A stretch of DNA of 64,000 nt from Arcobacter sp. CECT 8986 (GCF_004116725.1 NZ_PDKG01000002.1:62001-126000); one strand, 5' to 3'; positions 1 to 8,604 are shown, numbered from the stretch's first letter. Notes: generated by a model from the letters alone, not told the origin. Translations and numbers: made by a program.

Positions 1-622
1 TTTTGTACACGAAAGTGTACCATTGCAATCTCATCCTTCAATTGTAAAATTTCCTGATAATTTAAATATAACACATAGTAATCTTGATGGAATTTGGTTT
101 GATGTTCAAATAAATGGACAATTAGAGCATTTTCATGCACCATTGCTTGGTAGTTTTAATGCGATAAACCTTACTGCTGTTATTCATGTTGCTTTAGAAT
201 TAGGTATGAGTTTAGATGAAATAAAAGTAGCTTTTGAAAAACTAGAATCAGTTCCTCACAGACTTCAACTAATAAAAGCTGGTGGAAAAGTAATAGTAGA
301 TGATAGTTTCAATGGAAACTTAGAGGGTATGTTAGAAGCTGTAAATATTTGTTCTACTTATGAAGGAAGAAAGATAATAGTAACTCCTGGATTAGTAGAA
401 TCAACAGATTCAGCAAATATACTTTTAGCAAAAGAGATTAATAAACATTTTGATGTTGCAATCATCACAGGAAAATTAAATTCACATCTATTAAGTGATA
501 ATATAGATAAAGAAAAAGTGATTATTTTAAAAGATAAATCAATCTTAGAAGATACATTGGCTAAACAGACAAAATCTGGGGATTTAATTCTTTTTGCAAA
601 TGATGCACCAAACTTTATTTAG
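1..622 (+). CDS. murF: UDP-N-acetylmuramoyl-tripeptide--D-alanyl-D-alanine ligase (MurF), C-terminal part
   Basis: The frame that begins at base 2 is open from the window edge to TAG at 620-622, so this is the last ~206 residues of a gene starting outside the window. MurF adds D-Ala-D-Ala to the UDP-MurNAc-tripeptide in the cytoplasm during peptidoglycan synthesis. Visible are the end of the central Mur ligase domain (GSFNAINLTAVIHVALELG) and the C-terminal domain with VIVDDSFNGNLEGM, which matches the DDSYNANP-type motif of MurF. A TTG within the frame at 23 is internal and not a start. The following gene is a HIT-family protein, an order I recall from other Campylobacterota. The family call is secure; the N-terminal ATP-binding half cannot be judged. 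Confidence 0.93.
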   Translation, partial: FVHESVPLQSHPSIVKFPDNLNITHSNLDGIWFDVQINGQLEHFHAPLLGSFNAINLTAVIHVALELGMSLDEIKVAFEKLESVPHRLQLIKAGGKVIVDDSFNGNLEGMLEAVNICSTYEGRKIIVTPGLVESTDSANILLAKEINKHFDVAIITGKLNSHLLSDNIDKEKVIILKDKSILEDTLAKQTKSGDLILFANDAPNFI

Positions 623-686
623 TTTTATAAATCCTGCTAAAAGTGGAGTTATAAGATAAAGGTCCCTTCAAAACTGGGACAGTTTT
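623..686 (+). repeat. 64-bp hairpin repeat, copy 1
   Basis: First of two copies of a 64-bp element, starting immediately after the murF stop. It matches 736-799 except at base 645 (G here, A in copy 2). It holds two potential stems: 625-634 with 645-654 (one A/G mismatch), and a perfect 7-bp stem AAAACTG (670-676) / CAGTTTT (680-686) closing a GGA loop. A competing pairing GTCCC (662-666) with GGGAC (676-680) would exclude the second stem. The second stem followed by TTTT could be a weak murF terminator. Confidence 0.9.
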
Positions 687-690
687 AATA

Positions 691-709
691 AAAACAACTC
701 GTTTGTTTT
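691..709 (+). other. Small inverted repeat between the two repeat copies
   Basis: AAAACAA (691-697) and TTGTTTT (703-709) form a perfect 7-bp stem with a 5-base loop. It lies in the spacer between the two 64-bp copies and adds a third potential hairpin to the murF-HIT intergenic region. Role unknown; it may simply be AT-rich chance pairing. Confidence 0.45.
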
Positions 710-735
710 CTTTAGAGTTTGCTACTTTAAGGATT

Positions 736-799
736 TTTTATAAATCCTGCTAAAAGTAGAGTTATAAGATAAAGGTCCCTTCAAAACTGGGACAGTTTT
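736..799 (+). repeat. 64-bp hairpin repeat, copy 2 (abuts the HIT gene ribosome site)
   Basis: Second copy of the 64-bp element, 113 bases downstream of copy 1, 63 of 64 bases identical. The AAAACTG-GGA-CAGTTTT hairpin at 783-799 ends one base before the AAGGA ribosome-binding site (801-805) of the HIT-family gene starting at 812. The single difference (A at 758) weakens the first stem, 738-747 with 758-767. The position makes it a candidate translation or readthrough control element; that is inference. Confidence 0.9.
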
Positions 800-811
800 T
801 AAGGATACAAA

Positions 812-1300
812 ATGGAACATTTATACGCACCTTGGCGATATTCATATGTTACTGAGGAAAAAATAGAAGGATGTGTGTTTTGTCATATTTCAAAACATGT
901 GTCAGAAGAAAAATATCAAGTTCTTTTTCATGATGAACTATGTTATGTCGTTATGAATAAGTTTCCATATTCACCTGGTCATTTGATGGTAATACCTCAT
1001 TTTCATACAGATAAAATAGAAGAATTACAAGATGATGTTTGGGCAAGAATGAGTATAAGAATAAGACAAGCAGTAAGCTTACTTAAAGATACTATGAATT
1101 GTGAAGGTGTAAATATTGGTATGAATTTAGGAAAAGCTGCTGGTGCTGGAATAGAACAACACGTTCATTATCATGCATTGCCAAGATGGCTTGGAGATAC
1201 AAATTTTATCTCTTCTATTGGTGGAGCTAGAGTTTATCCAGCTGATTTCAATGAGATATTTGAGAAACTTAAAAAAGAGGCTTCTAAGTATTTTATATAA
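812..1300 (+). CDS. HIT-family hydrolase/phosphorylase-like protein
   Basis: A 162-residue protein of the histidine-triad superfamily, whose members hydrolyse or phosphorolyse nucleotide phosphoanhydrides such as Ap4A or AMP conjugates. The histidine triad is visible as QHVHYHALPRW (His117, His119, His121). An N-terminal CVFC (Cys21, Cys24) with a downstream histidine suggests a structural zinc site, as in bacterial Ap4A-phosphorylase-like HIT proteins. The start ATG at 812 has AAGGA at 801-805. It lies downstream of murF, separated by the duplicated hairpin element, and converges on the next gene. Family call secure; substrate unknown. Confidence 0.93.
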   Translation: MEHLYAPWRYSYVTEEKIEGCVFCHISKHVSEEKYQVLFHDELCYVVMNKFPYSPGHLMVIPHFHTDKIEELQDDVWARMSIRIRQAVSLLKDTMNCEGVNIGMNLGKAAGAGIEQHVHYHALPRWLGDTNFISSIGGARVYPADFNEIFEKLKKEASKYFI

Positions 1301-1304
1301 AATA

Positions 1305-1324
1305 AGAAGAGCTTTTACTCTTCT
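1305..1324. terminator. Possible bidirectional terminator hairpin
   Basis: AGAAGAG (1305-1311) pairs with CTCTTCT (1318-1324) between two converging genes and overlaps the stop codon of the minus-strand gene. There is no strong T run on either side, so this is a weak call. Confidence 0.35.
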
Positions 1325-1590
1325 ATATTCTCTTCACTCTCTTCAAGTAATTTTTCAATTTTAGCATAAACTTCTTCTGCTTGTTTATCATCCATTTTAT
1401 TTTCATCTATTGCTTGTACAATATTTTGAAGTTCTACTAAGAAATCTTCCATCTCTTTTACTTCTTCCATATTGTCATCTGTTTGCTCACCTTTTTCTAT
1501 TATTTCGTGTAAGTCATCAATATAAGCTTCAACTTCTGGTATCATAACTGTTTGAACTACTTCTAATAAATCTTCTTTTATTTGACTCAT
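1315..1590 (-). CDS. Small acidic helical protein of unknown function
   Basis: 91 residues, extremely rich in Glu and Asp, with few aromatic residues and no signal peptide or membrane segment. The spacing of Leu/Ile/Val among charged residues (for example MEDFLVELQNIVQ) predicts a mostly helical, coiled-coil-like cytoplasmic protein. Upstream on its own strand is AGGAATATAT before ATG (1590), an acceptable ribosome site. It is transcribed toward the HIT gene. I do not recognise a family, and nothing nearby suggests a function. Confidence 0.75.
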   Translation of the reverse strand: MSQIKEDLLEVVQTVMIPEVEAYIDDLHEIIEKGEQTDDNMEEVKEMEDFLVELQNIVQAIDENKMDDKQAEEVYAKIEKLLEESEENIEE

Positions 1591-1754
1591 ATATATTCCT
1601 AATTTTTTCTTGATTATATAAAAGATACTCTTAATGTTACTGATTTATAATCAATAGAATAAAAATATTTTTATAAACAGATATTTTTTTTATAATTCAC
1701 AATTTTTTAGTATGATATATATTAGTAATAATATAAGTTTGTAAAGGATACTTT

Positions 1755-2999
1755 ATGAAAAAAGATATAGTAATAATTGGTGGGGGAATTGTTGGGCTTA
1801 ATTGTGCATATTTTTTACAAAAAGCTGGAAGACAAGTTACAATAATAGATGAAAATGATATTACAAACTCTACATCATTTGGAAATGCAGGTTTATTATC
1901 TTCTTATGATAAATCACCTTTGAGTTATCCAGGAGTAGTTTTAAATACATTAAAACTTATGTTAAAAGGACAATCACCAGTAATTTTACATCCAACTACT
2001 GATTTAAAAATATATAACTGGCTTACAAAGTTTATATTAAGTGCAAATGAAAAAAGATGTAAAAAAACAATGATGTTATTTGAAAAGTTTGGTGAGATGT
2101 CTTTGCAGTTTTATGAACAAATGATAAAAGAAGATAATTTGGATTTTGATTATCATAGAGATGGAATGTTATCTGTATTTACAGAAGATAAAAGCTATGA
2201 AGAAAAATTAAAAAAATACAATACTCCAGATGATGATAGATTTGAAATATTAAATCACTCACAAATTAAAGAATACGTACCTACAATCACTTCAAAAGCA
2301 AAAGGTGCAATATTATTCAAAAAGAATGCTTATTTTGATTCTAGACGTGTTATGAGTGAATTAAAACGTCATTTAGAAGAGATTGGTGTTGAGTTTATAC
2401 TAAATGAAAGAGTAGAGCAGTTAGATATAAAAAATGATAAGATAAAATATATAATAACATCAAGTGGAAATCAGTACAAAGCTGAACATACTATTATGTC
2501 AACTGGATATCAAACACTACTTGCAAACCAATGCAATAAAGAGTTAGTTATGACTCCTGCAAAAGGATATAGTATTACTTTTGATATGCCAACAGAACTT
2601 AAACCAAAAACTTCTACACTATTTAATGATTTGTTTATTGTAATGACTCCAAGAAGAGATAATGTAAGACTAACTTCAAAATTAGAAATTGGTAGCACAG
2701 ACCCAAAAGTAATACAAAAACAAATAGATAGTATAAAAAACAACTTTTTTGCATACAATCAATCTTTTGATATGAAAAATGAAGTTACATGGACAGGCTT
2801 TAGACCTCTAACACCAAATGATATACCACTAATAGGAAAAGATGAAAAGATATCAAATTTAACTTATGCTATGGGACTTGGATGGCTTGGAATGACTTTT
2901 GCTCCTGCAATTGGCTCAATCATTAGTGATTTAGTAGCAAATGAAAAAACAAATGCACAAAGTGATGGAATATTAATGTTCTCAGGTTTTTATCAGTAA
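1755..2999 (+). CDS. dadA: FAD-dependent D-amino acid dehydrogenase (DadA-like)
   Basis: A 414-residue DAO-superfamily flavoprotein. The N-terminal dinucleotide fold is clear (GGGIVGLNCAYFLQKAG, residues ~9-25), and the C-terminal region has FRPLTPNDIPLIG followed by MGLGWLGMTFAPAIG, matching the substrate/FAD-closing part of DadA. DadA-type enzymes oxidise D-amino acids to 2-oxo acids and ammonia at the inner face of the membrane, passing electrons to the respiratory chain. The start ATG at 1755 follows AAAGGATACTTT. No dadX-type racemase is adjacent (an alr lies at 27-28 kb). Substrate could be another amine such as glycine or proline, so the symbol is by similarity. Confidence 0.85.
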   Translation: MKKDIVIIGGGIVGLNCAYFLQKAGRQVTIIDENDITNSTSFGNAGLLSSYDKSPLSYPGVVLNTLKLMLKGQSPVILHPTTDLKIYNWLTKFILSANEKRCKKTMMLFEKFGEMSLQFYEQMIKEDNLDFDYHRDGMLSVFTEDKSYEEKLKKYNTPDDDRFEILNHSQIKEYVPTITSKAKGAILFKKNAYFDSRRVMSELKRHLEEIGVEFILNERVEQLDIKNDKIKYIITSSGNQYKAEHTIMSTGYQTLLANQCNKELVMTPAKGYSITFDMPTELKPKTSTLFNDLFIVMTPRRDNVRLTSKLEIGSTDPKVIQKQIDSIKNNFFAYNQSFDMKNEVTWTGFRPLTPNDIPLIGKDEKISNLTYAMGLGWLGMTFAPAIGSIISDLVANEKTNAQSDGILMFSGFYQ

Positions 3000-3037
3000 G
3001 AAGTGAGTTTAAAATTTTAATTTATAATAGAAGTATA

Positions 3038-3064
3038 TTTAGATAATCAAAATGATTATCTAAA
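3038..3064. terminator. Bidirectional terminator between converging genes
   Basis: A perfect 12-bp inverted repeat, TTTAGATAATCA (3038-3049) and TGATTATCTAAA (3053-3064), with a 3-base loop. It sits between the dadA-like gene and the converging minus-strand gene and overlaps the latter's stop codon. Flanking T-rich and A-rich sequence suits termination from both sides. Confidence 0.7.
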
Positions 3065-3476
3065 ATACAAAAGCTATATCAGTAAGGCTTAGTTGATACA
3101 TAGTAACTTTAACGCCATCAGAGTCAACAATATTATATATAATTGTATATTCTTCTGGATTTGTTATATTATCATTATTTTCTACAAAGGCTTTAAATTT
3201 ATCATAGTCTATCATTGAGTAGATAAATTGTGCTTTTTCTTTAAACTTATCATTATTAATATATAAGTCAAATATTTGTTTGTGTTCTACATTATCATAT
3301 TTATTTACAAAGTTTTTATTATATAACTCTTCTACTAAATTAGCTTTATTAAAATCTTTTGTATTATATAAATAGTAATCTTTGTGTAAAAGTTCATTTA
3401 GATTCTCAGTAATTAAAAAGTGATTATATTTTCTATAATTATCTTCATTTGAAACTTCACTAATATATTCAATCAT
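3060..3476 (-). CDS. Hypothetical protein
   Basis: 138 residues, rich in Asn, Asp, Tyr and Lys, without signal peptide or transmembrane segment, so probably cytoplasmic. The start is well supported by AAAGGAG seven bases before ATG (3476). It converges on the dadA-like gene and diverges from the ribosomal operon. The sequence (for example HFLITENLNELLHKDYYLY) matches no family I recognise. Codon use is like its neighbours. Confidence 0.75.
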   Translation of the reverse strand: MIEYISEVSNEDNYRKYNHFLITENLNELLHKDYYLYNTKDFNKANLVEELYNKNFVNKYDNVEHKQIFDLYINNDKFKEKAQFIYSMIDYDKFKAFVENNDNITNPEEYTIIYNIVDSDGVKVTMYQLSLTDIAFVF

Positions 3477-3541
3477 ATTACTCCTTTTATTTATAAAAGT
3501 TTATTCAAATTTTACTTTTATATGTATAAATAGAGTTTTTA

Positions 3542-3556
3542 TCCTTTATAAAAGGA
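3542..3556. promoter_or_regulatory. Palindrome 1 upstream of ribosomal operon
   Basis: TCCTTT-ATA-AAAGGA is a perfect 6-bp inverted repeat. It resembles the palindrome at 3622-3638, 80 bases downstream. It lies between the divergent genes at 3476 (minus) and 3772 (plus), so it may be an operator for either. Confidence 0.4.
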
Positions 3557-3621
3557 ATAAAATAAGAAAAATAGCTATAAAAATGACAAATTGCTTAAAA
3601 ATTGGCAAAAAAATAGTTTTG

Positions 3622-3638
3622 TTCCTTTTATAAAGGAA
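3622..3638. promoter_or_regulatory. Palindrome 2 upstream of ribosomal operon
   Basis: TTCCTTT-TAT-AAAGGAA is a perfect 7-bp inverted repeat related to the one at 3542-3556. It ends 39 bases before the -35 element of the ribosomal promoter, so it could be an upstream operator; no regulator is identified. Confidence 0.4.
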
Positions 3639-3676
3639 ATAAATTTTAATATTTATTTTGAGAAGCCCCATAATTG

Positions 3677-3705
3677 TTGACTTTTTACTAAAAATAAGTT
3701 ATAAT
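3677..3705 (+). promoter_or_regulatory. Sigma-70 promoter of the ribosomal operon
   Basis: TTGACT (3677-3682) and TATAAT (3700-3705) are separated by exactly 17 bases, a near-consensus housekeeping promoter and the best match in the window. It is followed by CCGCG, a GC-rich discriminator typical of growth-rate-controlled promoters, and lies 67 bases before rpsJ. Confidence 0.9.
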
Positions 3706-3722
3706 CCGCGTCCATAAATTTT

Positions 3723-3752
3723 AGTTAGGGTGCTTTTTAAGTGCATCTAACG
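3723..3752 (+). promoter_or_regulatory. Leader hairpin before rpsJ
   Basis: GTTAG near 3724 and CTAAC ending near 3751 pair, with inner TGC/GCA pairs, a G-T wobble and one bulge, enclosing a short T/A-rich loop. It sits in the untranslated leader between promoter and rpsJ. S10 operon leaders in other bacteria bind L4 for autoregulation; a similar role here is inference. Confidence 0.45.
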
Positions 3753-3771
3753 AGTTCTTTAAAGGAAAAAA

Positions 3772-4086
3772 ATGGAAAAAATTAGATTAAAGCTTAAAGC
3801 TTATGATCATAGAGTTTTAGACAGAAGTGTTGCTTCTATTGTTGAAGCTGTTAAAAGAACTGGTGCTGAGTTGAGAGGTCCAATTCCTCTTCCAACAAAA
3901 ATCAGAAAATATACAGTTCTTAAAGGACCTCACGTAAACAAAGACGCTAGAGAGCAATTTGAAATCAGAGTACACAGCAGAATTATTGATATTATTGCTG
4001 CAACTCCAGATACAGTTGATTCTTTAATGAAACTTGATTTAGCTCCAGAAGTGGACGTTGAAGTTAGATCAATGGGTCAAGAATAA
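3772..4086 (+). CDS. rpsJ: 30S ribosomal protein S10
   Basis: 104 residues, the usual S10 length. [20 protein letters not shown] is the standard S10 opening, and [19 protein letters not shown] the conserved loop region. S10 is in the 30S head and is also the NusE factor in transcription antitermination. First gene of the operon, with AAAGGA ahead of ATG 3772 and its own promoter and leader hairpin upstream. The next gene follows after 16 bases. Confidence 0.98.
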   Translation: MEKIRLKLKAYDHRVLDRSVASIVEAVKRTGAELRGPIPLPTKIRKYTVLKGPHVNKDAREQFEIRVHSRIIDIIAATPDTVDSLMKLDLAPEVDVEVRSMGQE

Positions 4087-4102
4087 AAAGAAAGGGTAAA
4101 AA

Positions 4103-4681
4103 ATGGAATTCATAGTTGAAAAAATCGGTATGAGTAGAACTGTTTCAGTTCCAAGTGTTCCTGTTACACTTTTAAAAGTTCTTGATACGAAAGTATGTGA
4201 GATCGCTGAAAACAGTAAAGCAATCGTAGCTTATGCAAATGGTAAAAAATTTAATAAAGCTATCGAAGGGCAACAAAAAAAATATAATTTAAGTAAAGAG
4301 TTTAACAGATTTGCAACAATTTCTGTAGCAAATACTGAAGCTGGTGACTTAGATGTTTCTGGATTATCTGAAGCTGCTGTTTTAAAAACAACTTTTAAAA
4401 CAAAAGGTAGAGGATTTGCTGGTGTTATGAAAAGATGGAATTTTGCTGGTGGACCAAAATCTCACGGTTCAAGATTTCATAGAGCTCCAGGTTCAATCGG
4501 TAACTGCGAATGGCCAGGTAGAGTACAACCAGGGCAAAAAATGCCAGGACATTACGGAAATACGAATGTATCTGTAAAAAATGATGTTGTTTCATTTGAT
4601 GCTGAAACAGGTATTTTAGTTGTAAAAGGTTCAGTTGCTGGACCAAATGGTGCATTAGGAAAAGTAAAGGTTGCTAAATGA
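4103..4681 (+). CDS. rplC: 50S ribosomal protein L3
   Basis: 192 residues, somewhat shorter than the ~205-210 typical of L3. The central loop with [20 protein letters not shown] and the [10 protein letters not shown]-terminus identify L3, which binds near the peptidyl transferase centre and nucleates 50S assembly. AAAGGG lies before ATG 4103. Its stop overlaps the rplD start (ATGA, 4678-4681), indicating translational coupling. Confidence 0.98.
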   Translation: MEFIVEKIGMSRTVSVPSVPVTLLKVLDTKVCEIAENSKAIVAYANGKKFNKAIEGQQKKYNLSKEFNRFATISVANTEAGDLDVSGLSEAAVLKTTFKTKGRGFAGVMKRWNFAGGPKSHGSRFHRAPGSIGNCEWPGRVQPGQKMPGHYGNTNVSVKNDVVSFDAETGILVVKGSVAGPNGALGKVKVAK

Positions 4682-5289
4682 GTAAAGCAATAGTATTAAA
4701 CGAAAAATTTGAAAATAACGGTGAATTAGAATTACCAGCAAGTTATGCTGAGATTAACTCTCACAACTTATACGTTTATGTAAAGTCATATCTTGCATCT
4801 TTAAGAGCAAATACTGCTAGAGTTAAAAATAGAACTTTAGTAAGTGGTGGTGGTAAAAAACCAAAAGCTCAAAAAGGTTCAGGTGCTGCTAGATGGGGTT
4901 CTAGAAGATCTCCTTTATTTGTTGGTGGTGGACAAATTTTTGGACCAACAAAAAGAAACTACAACCAAAAAGTTAATAAAAAGCAAAAAGTTTTAGCATT
5001 ATCATATGCTTTAAATGCTCATGCTGGACAAAATTCACTTTTTGTAGTTGATTCTGTAAAAGTTGAGTCTGGTAAGACTAAAGATGCAGTTAATGTTTTA
5101 AATAAAATAGCTAAAAGAGATACATTAGTTGTAGTTGATACAATTGATGAAAAAACTTATTTAGCATTTAGAAACATTAAAAACTGTTATGTTATTGAGA
5201 AGCAAGAAGTTAATGCTTATTTAATTTCTGCATACCATTCAGTACTAATTGAAAAATCAGTATTCGATGCACTAACAAAAGAGGCGTAA
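4678..5289 (+). CDS. rplD: 50S ribosomal protein L4
   Basis: 203 residues with the long internal loop [19 protein letters not shown] that reaches the peptide exit tunnel. In E. coli L4 also represses the S10 operon by binding its leader, so it is the candidate effector of the hairpin at 3723-3752, although that has not been shown in this group. Starts inside the rplC stop (ATGA overlap). Confidence 0.98.
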   Translation: MSKAIVLNEKFENNGELELPASYAEINSHNLYVYVKSYLASLRANTARVKNRTLVSGGGKKPKAQKGSGAARWGSRRSPLFVGGGQIFGPTKRNYNQKVNKKQKVLALSYALNAHAGQNSLFVVDSVKVESGKTKDAVNVLNKIAKRDTLVVVDTIDEKTYLAFRNIKNCYVIEKQEVNAYLISAYHSVLIEKSVFDALTKEA

Positions 5290-5291
5290 AA

Positions 5292-5573
5292 ATGGCAGAT
5301 ATTACAGATATTAAAGCAATATTATATACAGAAAAAACTATTGAACTTCAAGAAAACGGTGTTATCGTTGTTCAAACTAGTCCTAGAATGACTAAGACTG
5401 GTTTAAAAGAAGTTTTCAAAGAGTATTTTGGTGTAACACCTTCAAAGGTTAACTCATTAAGACAAAGTGGTAAAGTTAAAAGATTTAGAGGAAGATTAGG
5501 GAAAAGACCTGACTTCAAAAAATTCTATGTAACATTACCTGAGGGCGCTGAAATAGCGAACCTATCAGCATAA
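5292..5573 (+). CDS. rplW: 50S ribosomal protein L23
   Basis: 93 residues. [11 protein letters not shown] followed by [19 protein letters not shown] matches L23, which sits at the tunnel exit and docks SRP and trigger factor. Starts two bases after rplD ends and is followed after 12 bases by rplB, so it is clearly part of the same transcript. Confidence 0.97.
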   Translation: MADITDIKAILYTEKTIELQENGVIVVQTSPRMTKTGLKEVFKEYFGVTPSKVNSLRQSGKVKRFRGRLGKRPDFKKFYVTLPEGAEIANLSA

Positions 5574-5585
5574 GGAGTATAAAGT

Positions 5586-6413
5586 ATGGCATTAAAAAAA
5601 TTTAGACCAATAACTCCTGCAAGAAGATTCATGTCAGTAATGGATACTTCTGATATTACTTCTAAACCAACAGTAAAAAGTTTACTTAAAAGAGTAAAAG
5701 CAAGTGCTGGTAGAAATAATAACGGTAGAATCACTTCTAGACATAAAGAAGCAGGTGCTAAAAAATTATATAGAATTATAGATTTCAAAAGAAACAAATT
5801 TGGTGTAGAAGGTACTGTATCAACTATTGAATACGACCCATACAGAAATTGTAGAATTTGTTTAATCTCTTATGCTGATGGTGATAAAAGATATATCTTA
5901 CAACCATCTGGATTAAAAGTTGGTGCAAAAGTTCAAGCTGCTGAGTCTGGATTAGATATCGTTCCAGGTAATGCTATGAGACTTATTAGTATCCCTGTTG
6001 GTACTATGGTTCATAATATTGAATTAAAACCAGGTAAAGGTGGTCAATTTGCAAGATCAGCTGGTGGATATGCACAAATCATGGGTAGAGAAGATAAATA
6101 TGTTATCTTAAGATTACCTTCTGGTGAAATGAGAAAAATCCTAGGTGTTTGTATGGCAACTGTTGGTATTGTTGGAAATGAAGATTTCATCAATATGGTA
6201 GTAGGTAAAGCTGGTAGAACTAGACATCTTGGTATTAGACCTCAAACTAGAGGTTCTGCAATGAACCCAATTGATCACCCACACGGTGGTGGTGAAGGTA
6301 AAACTAACTCAGGAAGACATCCAGTTACTCCATGGGGTATGCCAACTAAAGGTTATAAAACTAGAAAGAAAAAAGCTAGTGATAAATTAATCATTTCAAG
6401 AAGAAAGAAGTAA
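5586..6413 (+). CDS. rplB: 50S ribosomal protein L2
   Basis: 275 residues, the normal length. [20 protein letters not shown] at the N-terminus, GGGQ-type core [16 protein letters not shown], and the conserved [14 protein letters not shown] with the histidine implicated in peptidyl transfer support. Rich in Lys/Arg at both ends for rRNA binding. Ribosome site AAGGAG precedes ATG 5586. Confidence 0.98.
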   Translation: MALKKFRPITPARRFMSVMDTSDITSKPTVKSLLKRVKASAGRNNNGRITSRHKEAGAKKLYRIIDFKRNKFGVEGTVSTIEYDPYRNCRICLISYADGDKRYILQPSGLKVGAKVQAAESGLDIVPGNAMRLISIPVGTMVHNIELKPGKGGQFARSAGGYAQIMGREDKYVILRLPSGEMRKILGVCMATVGIVGNEDFINMVVGKAGRTRHLGIRPQTRGSAMNPIDHPHGGGEGKTNSGRHPVTPWGMPTKGYKTRKKKASDKLIISRRKK

Positions 6414-6422
6414 GGGTTTAAG

Positions 6423-6701
6423 ATGGCAAGATCAATTAAAAAAGGTCCATTTGTAGACGCGCACCTAATGAAAAAAGTTATCAAAGCTACTGAAGCGAAT
6501 GATAAAAAACCTATCAAAACATGGTCAAGAAGATCTACAATTTTACCAGATATGATTGGATTCACATTCAACGTGCACAATGGTAGAAACTTTGTTCCTG
6601 TATTAATTACAGAAAATCATGTTGGATACAAATTAGGTGAATTCGCACCAACTAGAACTTTTAAAGGACATAAAGGTTCTGTACAGAAGAAGGTAGGTTA
6701 A
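6423..6701 (+). CDS. rpsS: 30S ribosomal protein S19
   Basis: 92 residues beginning [19 protein letters not shown], with [14 protein letters not shown] and [17 protein letters not shown], all diagnostic of S19 in the 30S head contacting S13 and tRNA. Ten bases after rplB and four before rplV, in the conserved gene order. Confidence 0.98.
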   Translation: MARSIKKGPFVDAHLMKKVIKATEANDKKPIKTWSRRSTILPDMIGFTFNVHNGRNFVPVLITENHVGYKLGEFAPTRTFKGHKGSVQKKVG

Positions 6702-6704
6702 GAA

Positions 6705-7037
6705 ATGGGTAAAGCAATATTAAAATTTATTAGAGTTTCTCCAACTAAAGCAAGATTAATTGCTAGAGAAGTTCAAGGTATGAATGCTGAATATGCAATT
6801 GCTTCATTAGAGTTTACTCCTAATAAAGCTGCAGGAATTATTTCAAAAGTTATTGCATCTGCTGTTGCAAATGCAGGTTTAGAGCCAGAAGACGCAGTTA
6901 TTACTTCTGCTAGAGTAGATAAAGGTCCAGTTCTAAAAAGATTTACTCCAAGAGCAAGAGGTTCTGCTTCACCTAAGCATAAACCAACTGCACACATTAT
7001 GATTGAAGTGGCTGCTGCTGAAAAAGGAGATAAATAA
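6705..7037 (+). CDS. rplV: 50S ribosomal protein L22
   Basis: 110 residues. [17 protein letters not shown] and the C-terminal beta-hairpin region [19 protein letters not shown] that lines the exit tunnel identify L22. Its stop overlaps the rpsC start by one base (TAATG at 7035-7039), suggesting coupled translation. Confidence 0.98.
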   Translation: MGKAILKFIRVSPTKARLIAREVQGMNAEYAIASLEFTPNKAAGIISKVIASAVANAGLEPEDAVITSARVDKGPVLKRFTPRARGSASPKHKPTAHIMIEVAAAEKGDK

Positions 7038-7735
7038 TGGGTCAAAAAGTTAATCCAATAGGTTTAAGATTAGGTATCAATAGAAACTGGGAATCTAGAT
7101 GGTTTCCTTCATTCGAAAAAATGCCAACTAACGTTGCAGAAGATGATAAAATTAGAAAATTCGTTAAAAAAGAATTATACTATGCAGGTGTTGCTCAAAC
7201 TATCGTAGAAAGAACTGCTAAAAAAGTTAGAGTTACTATCGTTGCTGCTAGACCTGGTATTATCATTGGTAAAAAAGGTGCAGATGTTGAAAAATTAAAA
7301 GCAAATCTTTCTAAATTAGTTGGTAAAGAAATTGCTGTTAATATCAAAGAAGAAAGAAAACCACAAATCTCTGGTCAACTTGCTGCTGAAAATGTTGCTC
7401 AACAATTAGAAAGAAGAGTTGCATTCAGAAGAGCTATGAAAAGAGTTATGCAAAATGCACTTAAATCTGGTGCAAAAGGAATTAAAGTTTCTGTTTCTGG
7501 TAGACTTGGTGGAGCTGAAATGGCTAGAACTGAGTGGTACTTAGAAGGTAGAGTTCCTTTACATACTTTAAGAGCAAGAATTGATTACGGTTTTGCTGAA
7601 GCTCATACAACTTATGGTTGTATTGGTATTAAAGTTTGGATTTTCAAAGGTGAAGTACTTGCGAAAGGTATCCCTGCAGAAAAAGCTGAAACTTCTAAAC
7701 CAAAAAGAAGACCAAGTAAAAGAAGAGGTAAATAA
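7037..7735 (+). CDS. rpsC: 30S ribosomal protein S3
   Basis: 232 residues. [20 protein letters not shown] is the canonical start; a KH RNA-binding domain carries [15 protein letters not shown] (GxxG loop), and the C-terminal domain has [21 protein letters not shown]3 lies at the mRNA entry of the 30S subunit. The basic tail [12 protein letters not shown] is typical. Overlaps rplV by one base. Confidence 0.98.
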   Translation: MGQKVNPIGLRLGINRNWESRWFPSFEKMPTNVAEDDKIRKFVKKELYYAGVAQTIVERTAKKVRVTIVAARPGIIIGKKGADVEKLKANLSKLVGKEIAVNIKEERKPQISGQLAAENVAQQLERRVAFRRAMKRVMQNALKSGAKGIKVSVSGRLGGAEMARTEWYLEGRVPLHTLRARIDYGFAEAHTTYGCIGIKVWIFKGEVLAKGIPAEKAETSKPKRRPSKRRGK

Positions 7736-7737
7736 TC

Positions 7738-8163
7738 ATGTTAATGCCTAAAAGAACAAAATACAGAAAGCAAATGAAAGGACGAAATAGAGGTAAAGCT
7801 CAAAGAGGTAACTTTTTAGCTTACGGTGATTTCGGACTTAAAGCTTTAGAACATGGTAGAATTGACTCAAGACAAATTGAAGCTGCCAGAATTGCAATGA
7901 CAAGAAAAGTTAAGAGACAAGCAAAAGTATGGATTAAAGTTTTCCCAGATAAACCACTTACTGCTAAACCATTAGAAACAAGAATGGGTAAAGGTAAAGG
8001 TGCAGTTGACAAATGGGTTATGAATATTAAGCCTGGTAGAATTTGTTTCGAAATGGCGGGTGTTAGTGAAGAGTTATCAAGAGAAGCTTTAACTTTAGCT
8101 CAACATAAATTACCATTTAAGACTAAAATTGTAAGTAGAGATAGCGAAAATGAATTATACTGA
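7738..8163 (+). CDS. rplP: 50S ribosomal protein L16
   Basis: 141 residues. The start at 7738 gives [16 protein letters not shown], aligning with the MLxPKRTKxRK opening of bacterial L16, so it is preferred over the ATG at 7744. L16 organises the A site of the 50S subunit. The 3' end overlaps rpmC by 14 bases, an unusually long overlap within the operon. Confidence 0.97.
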   Translation: MLMPKRTKYRKQMKGRNRGKAQRGNFLAYGDFGLKALEHGRIDSRQIEAARIAMTRKVKRQAKVWIKVFPDKPLTAKPLETRMGKGKGAVDKWVMNIKPGRICFEMAGVSEELSREALTLAQHKLPFKTKIVSRDSENELY

Positions 8164-8335
8164 TATTAAAGATAAAAGCTTAACAGAGTTAAACGAGTTA
8201 TTAAAAGAGAAAAAGGTGCTTCTTTTTGAATTAAAAGCAAAGCTAAAAACTATGCAGTTAACAAATACATCTGAATTAAAAGCGGTTAAAAGAGATATCG
8301 CTAGAATTCAAACAGCTATTACTGCAGCTAAGTAA
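8150..8335 (+). CDS. rpmC: 50S ribosomal protein L29
   Basis: 61 residues of two helices: [20 protein letters not shown] and [17 protein letters not shown], the L29 pattern. L29 sits beside L23 at the tunnel exit. Starts inside the end of rplP (14-base overlap); rpsQ follows after 14 bases. Confidence 0.96.
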   Translation: MNYTDIKDKSLTELNELLKEKKVLLFELKAKLKTMQLTNTSELKAVKRDIARIQTAITAAK

Positions 8336-8349
8336 CAAGGATCTAAAGT

Positions 8350-8604
8350 ATGAGTACACATAAAAGAGAGATTCATGGTGTTGTGGTAAAAAGATCTGGA
8401 GATAAAACTGCTTCTGTATTAGTTACAAGACAAGTTTTACACCCTAAATATCACAAAACTGTTAAAAGATTTAAAAAATACTTAGTTCATGATGAAAAAA
8501 ATGAATTAAATGTTGGTGACACAGTAGTTGCTATTGAGTGTAGACCATTATCAAAAACTAAATCTTTTAGATTAAAGAAAATTGTAGCTACAGGAGTTAA
8601 ATAA
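8350..8604 (+). CDS. rpsQ: 30S ribosomal protein S17
   Basis: 84 residues. The OB-fold signature [18 protein letters not shown] and [25 protein letters not shown] define S17, an early 16S rRNA assembly protein. AAGGATCTAAAGT precedes ATG 8350; the stop overlaps rplN by one base (TAATG). Confidence 0.97.
   Translation: MSTHKREIHGVVVKRSGDKTASVLVTRQVLHPKYHKTVKRFKKYLVHDEKNELNVGDTVVAIECRPLSKTKSFRLKKIVATGVK

Noticed and set aside
623-799. CRISPR-like repeat array
   Set aside because: Only two copies of 64 bases with a 49-base spacer, no cas genes, and internal hairpins more like a regulatory or duplicated leader element.
4425-4655. Antisense reading frames within ribosomal and other genes
   Set aside because: They lie opposite or inside well-supported genes, lack ribosome sites and encode low-complexity sequence produced by the codon bias of the real gene.
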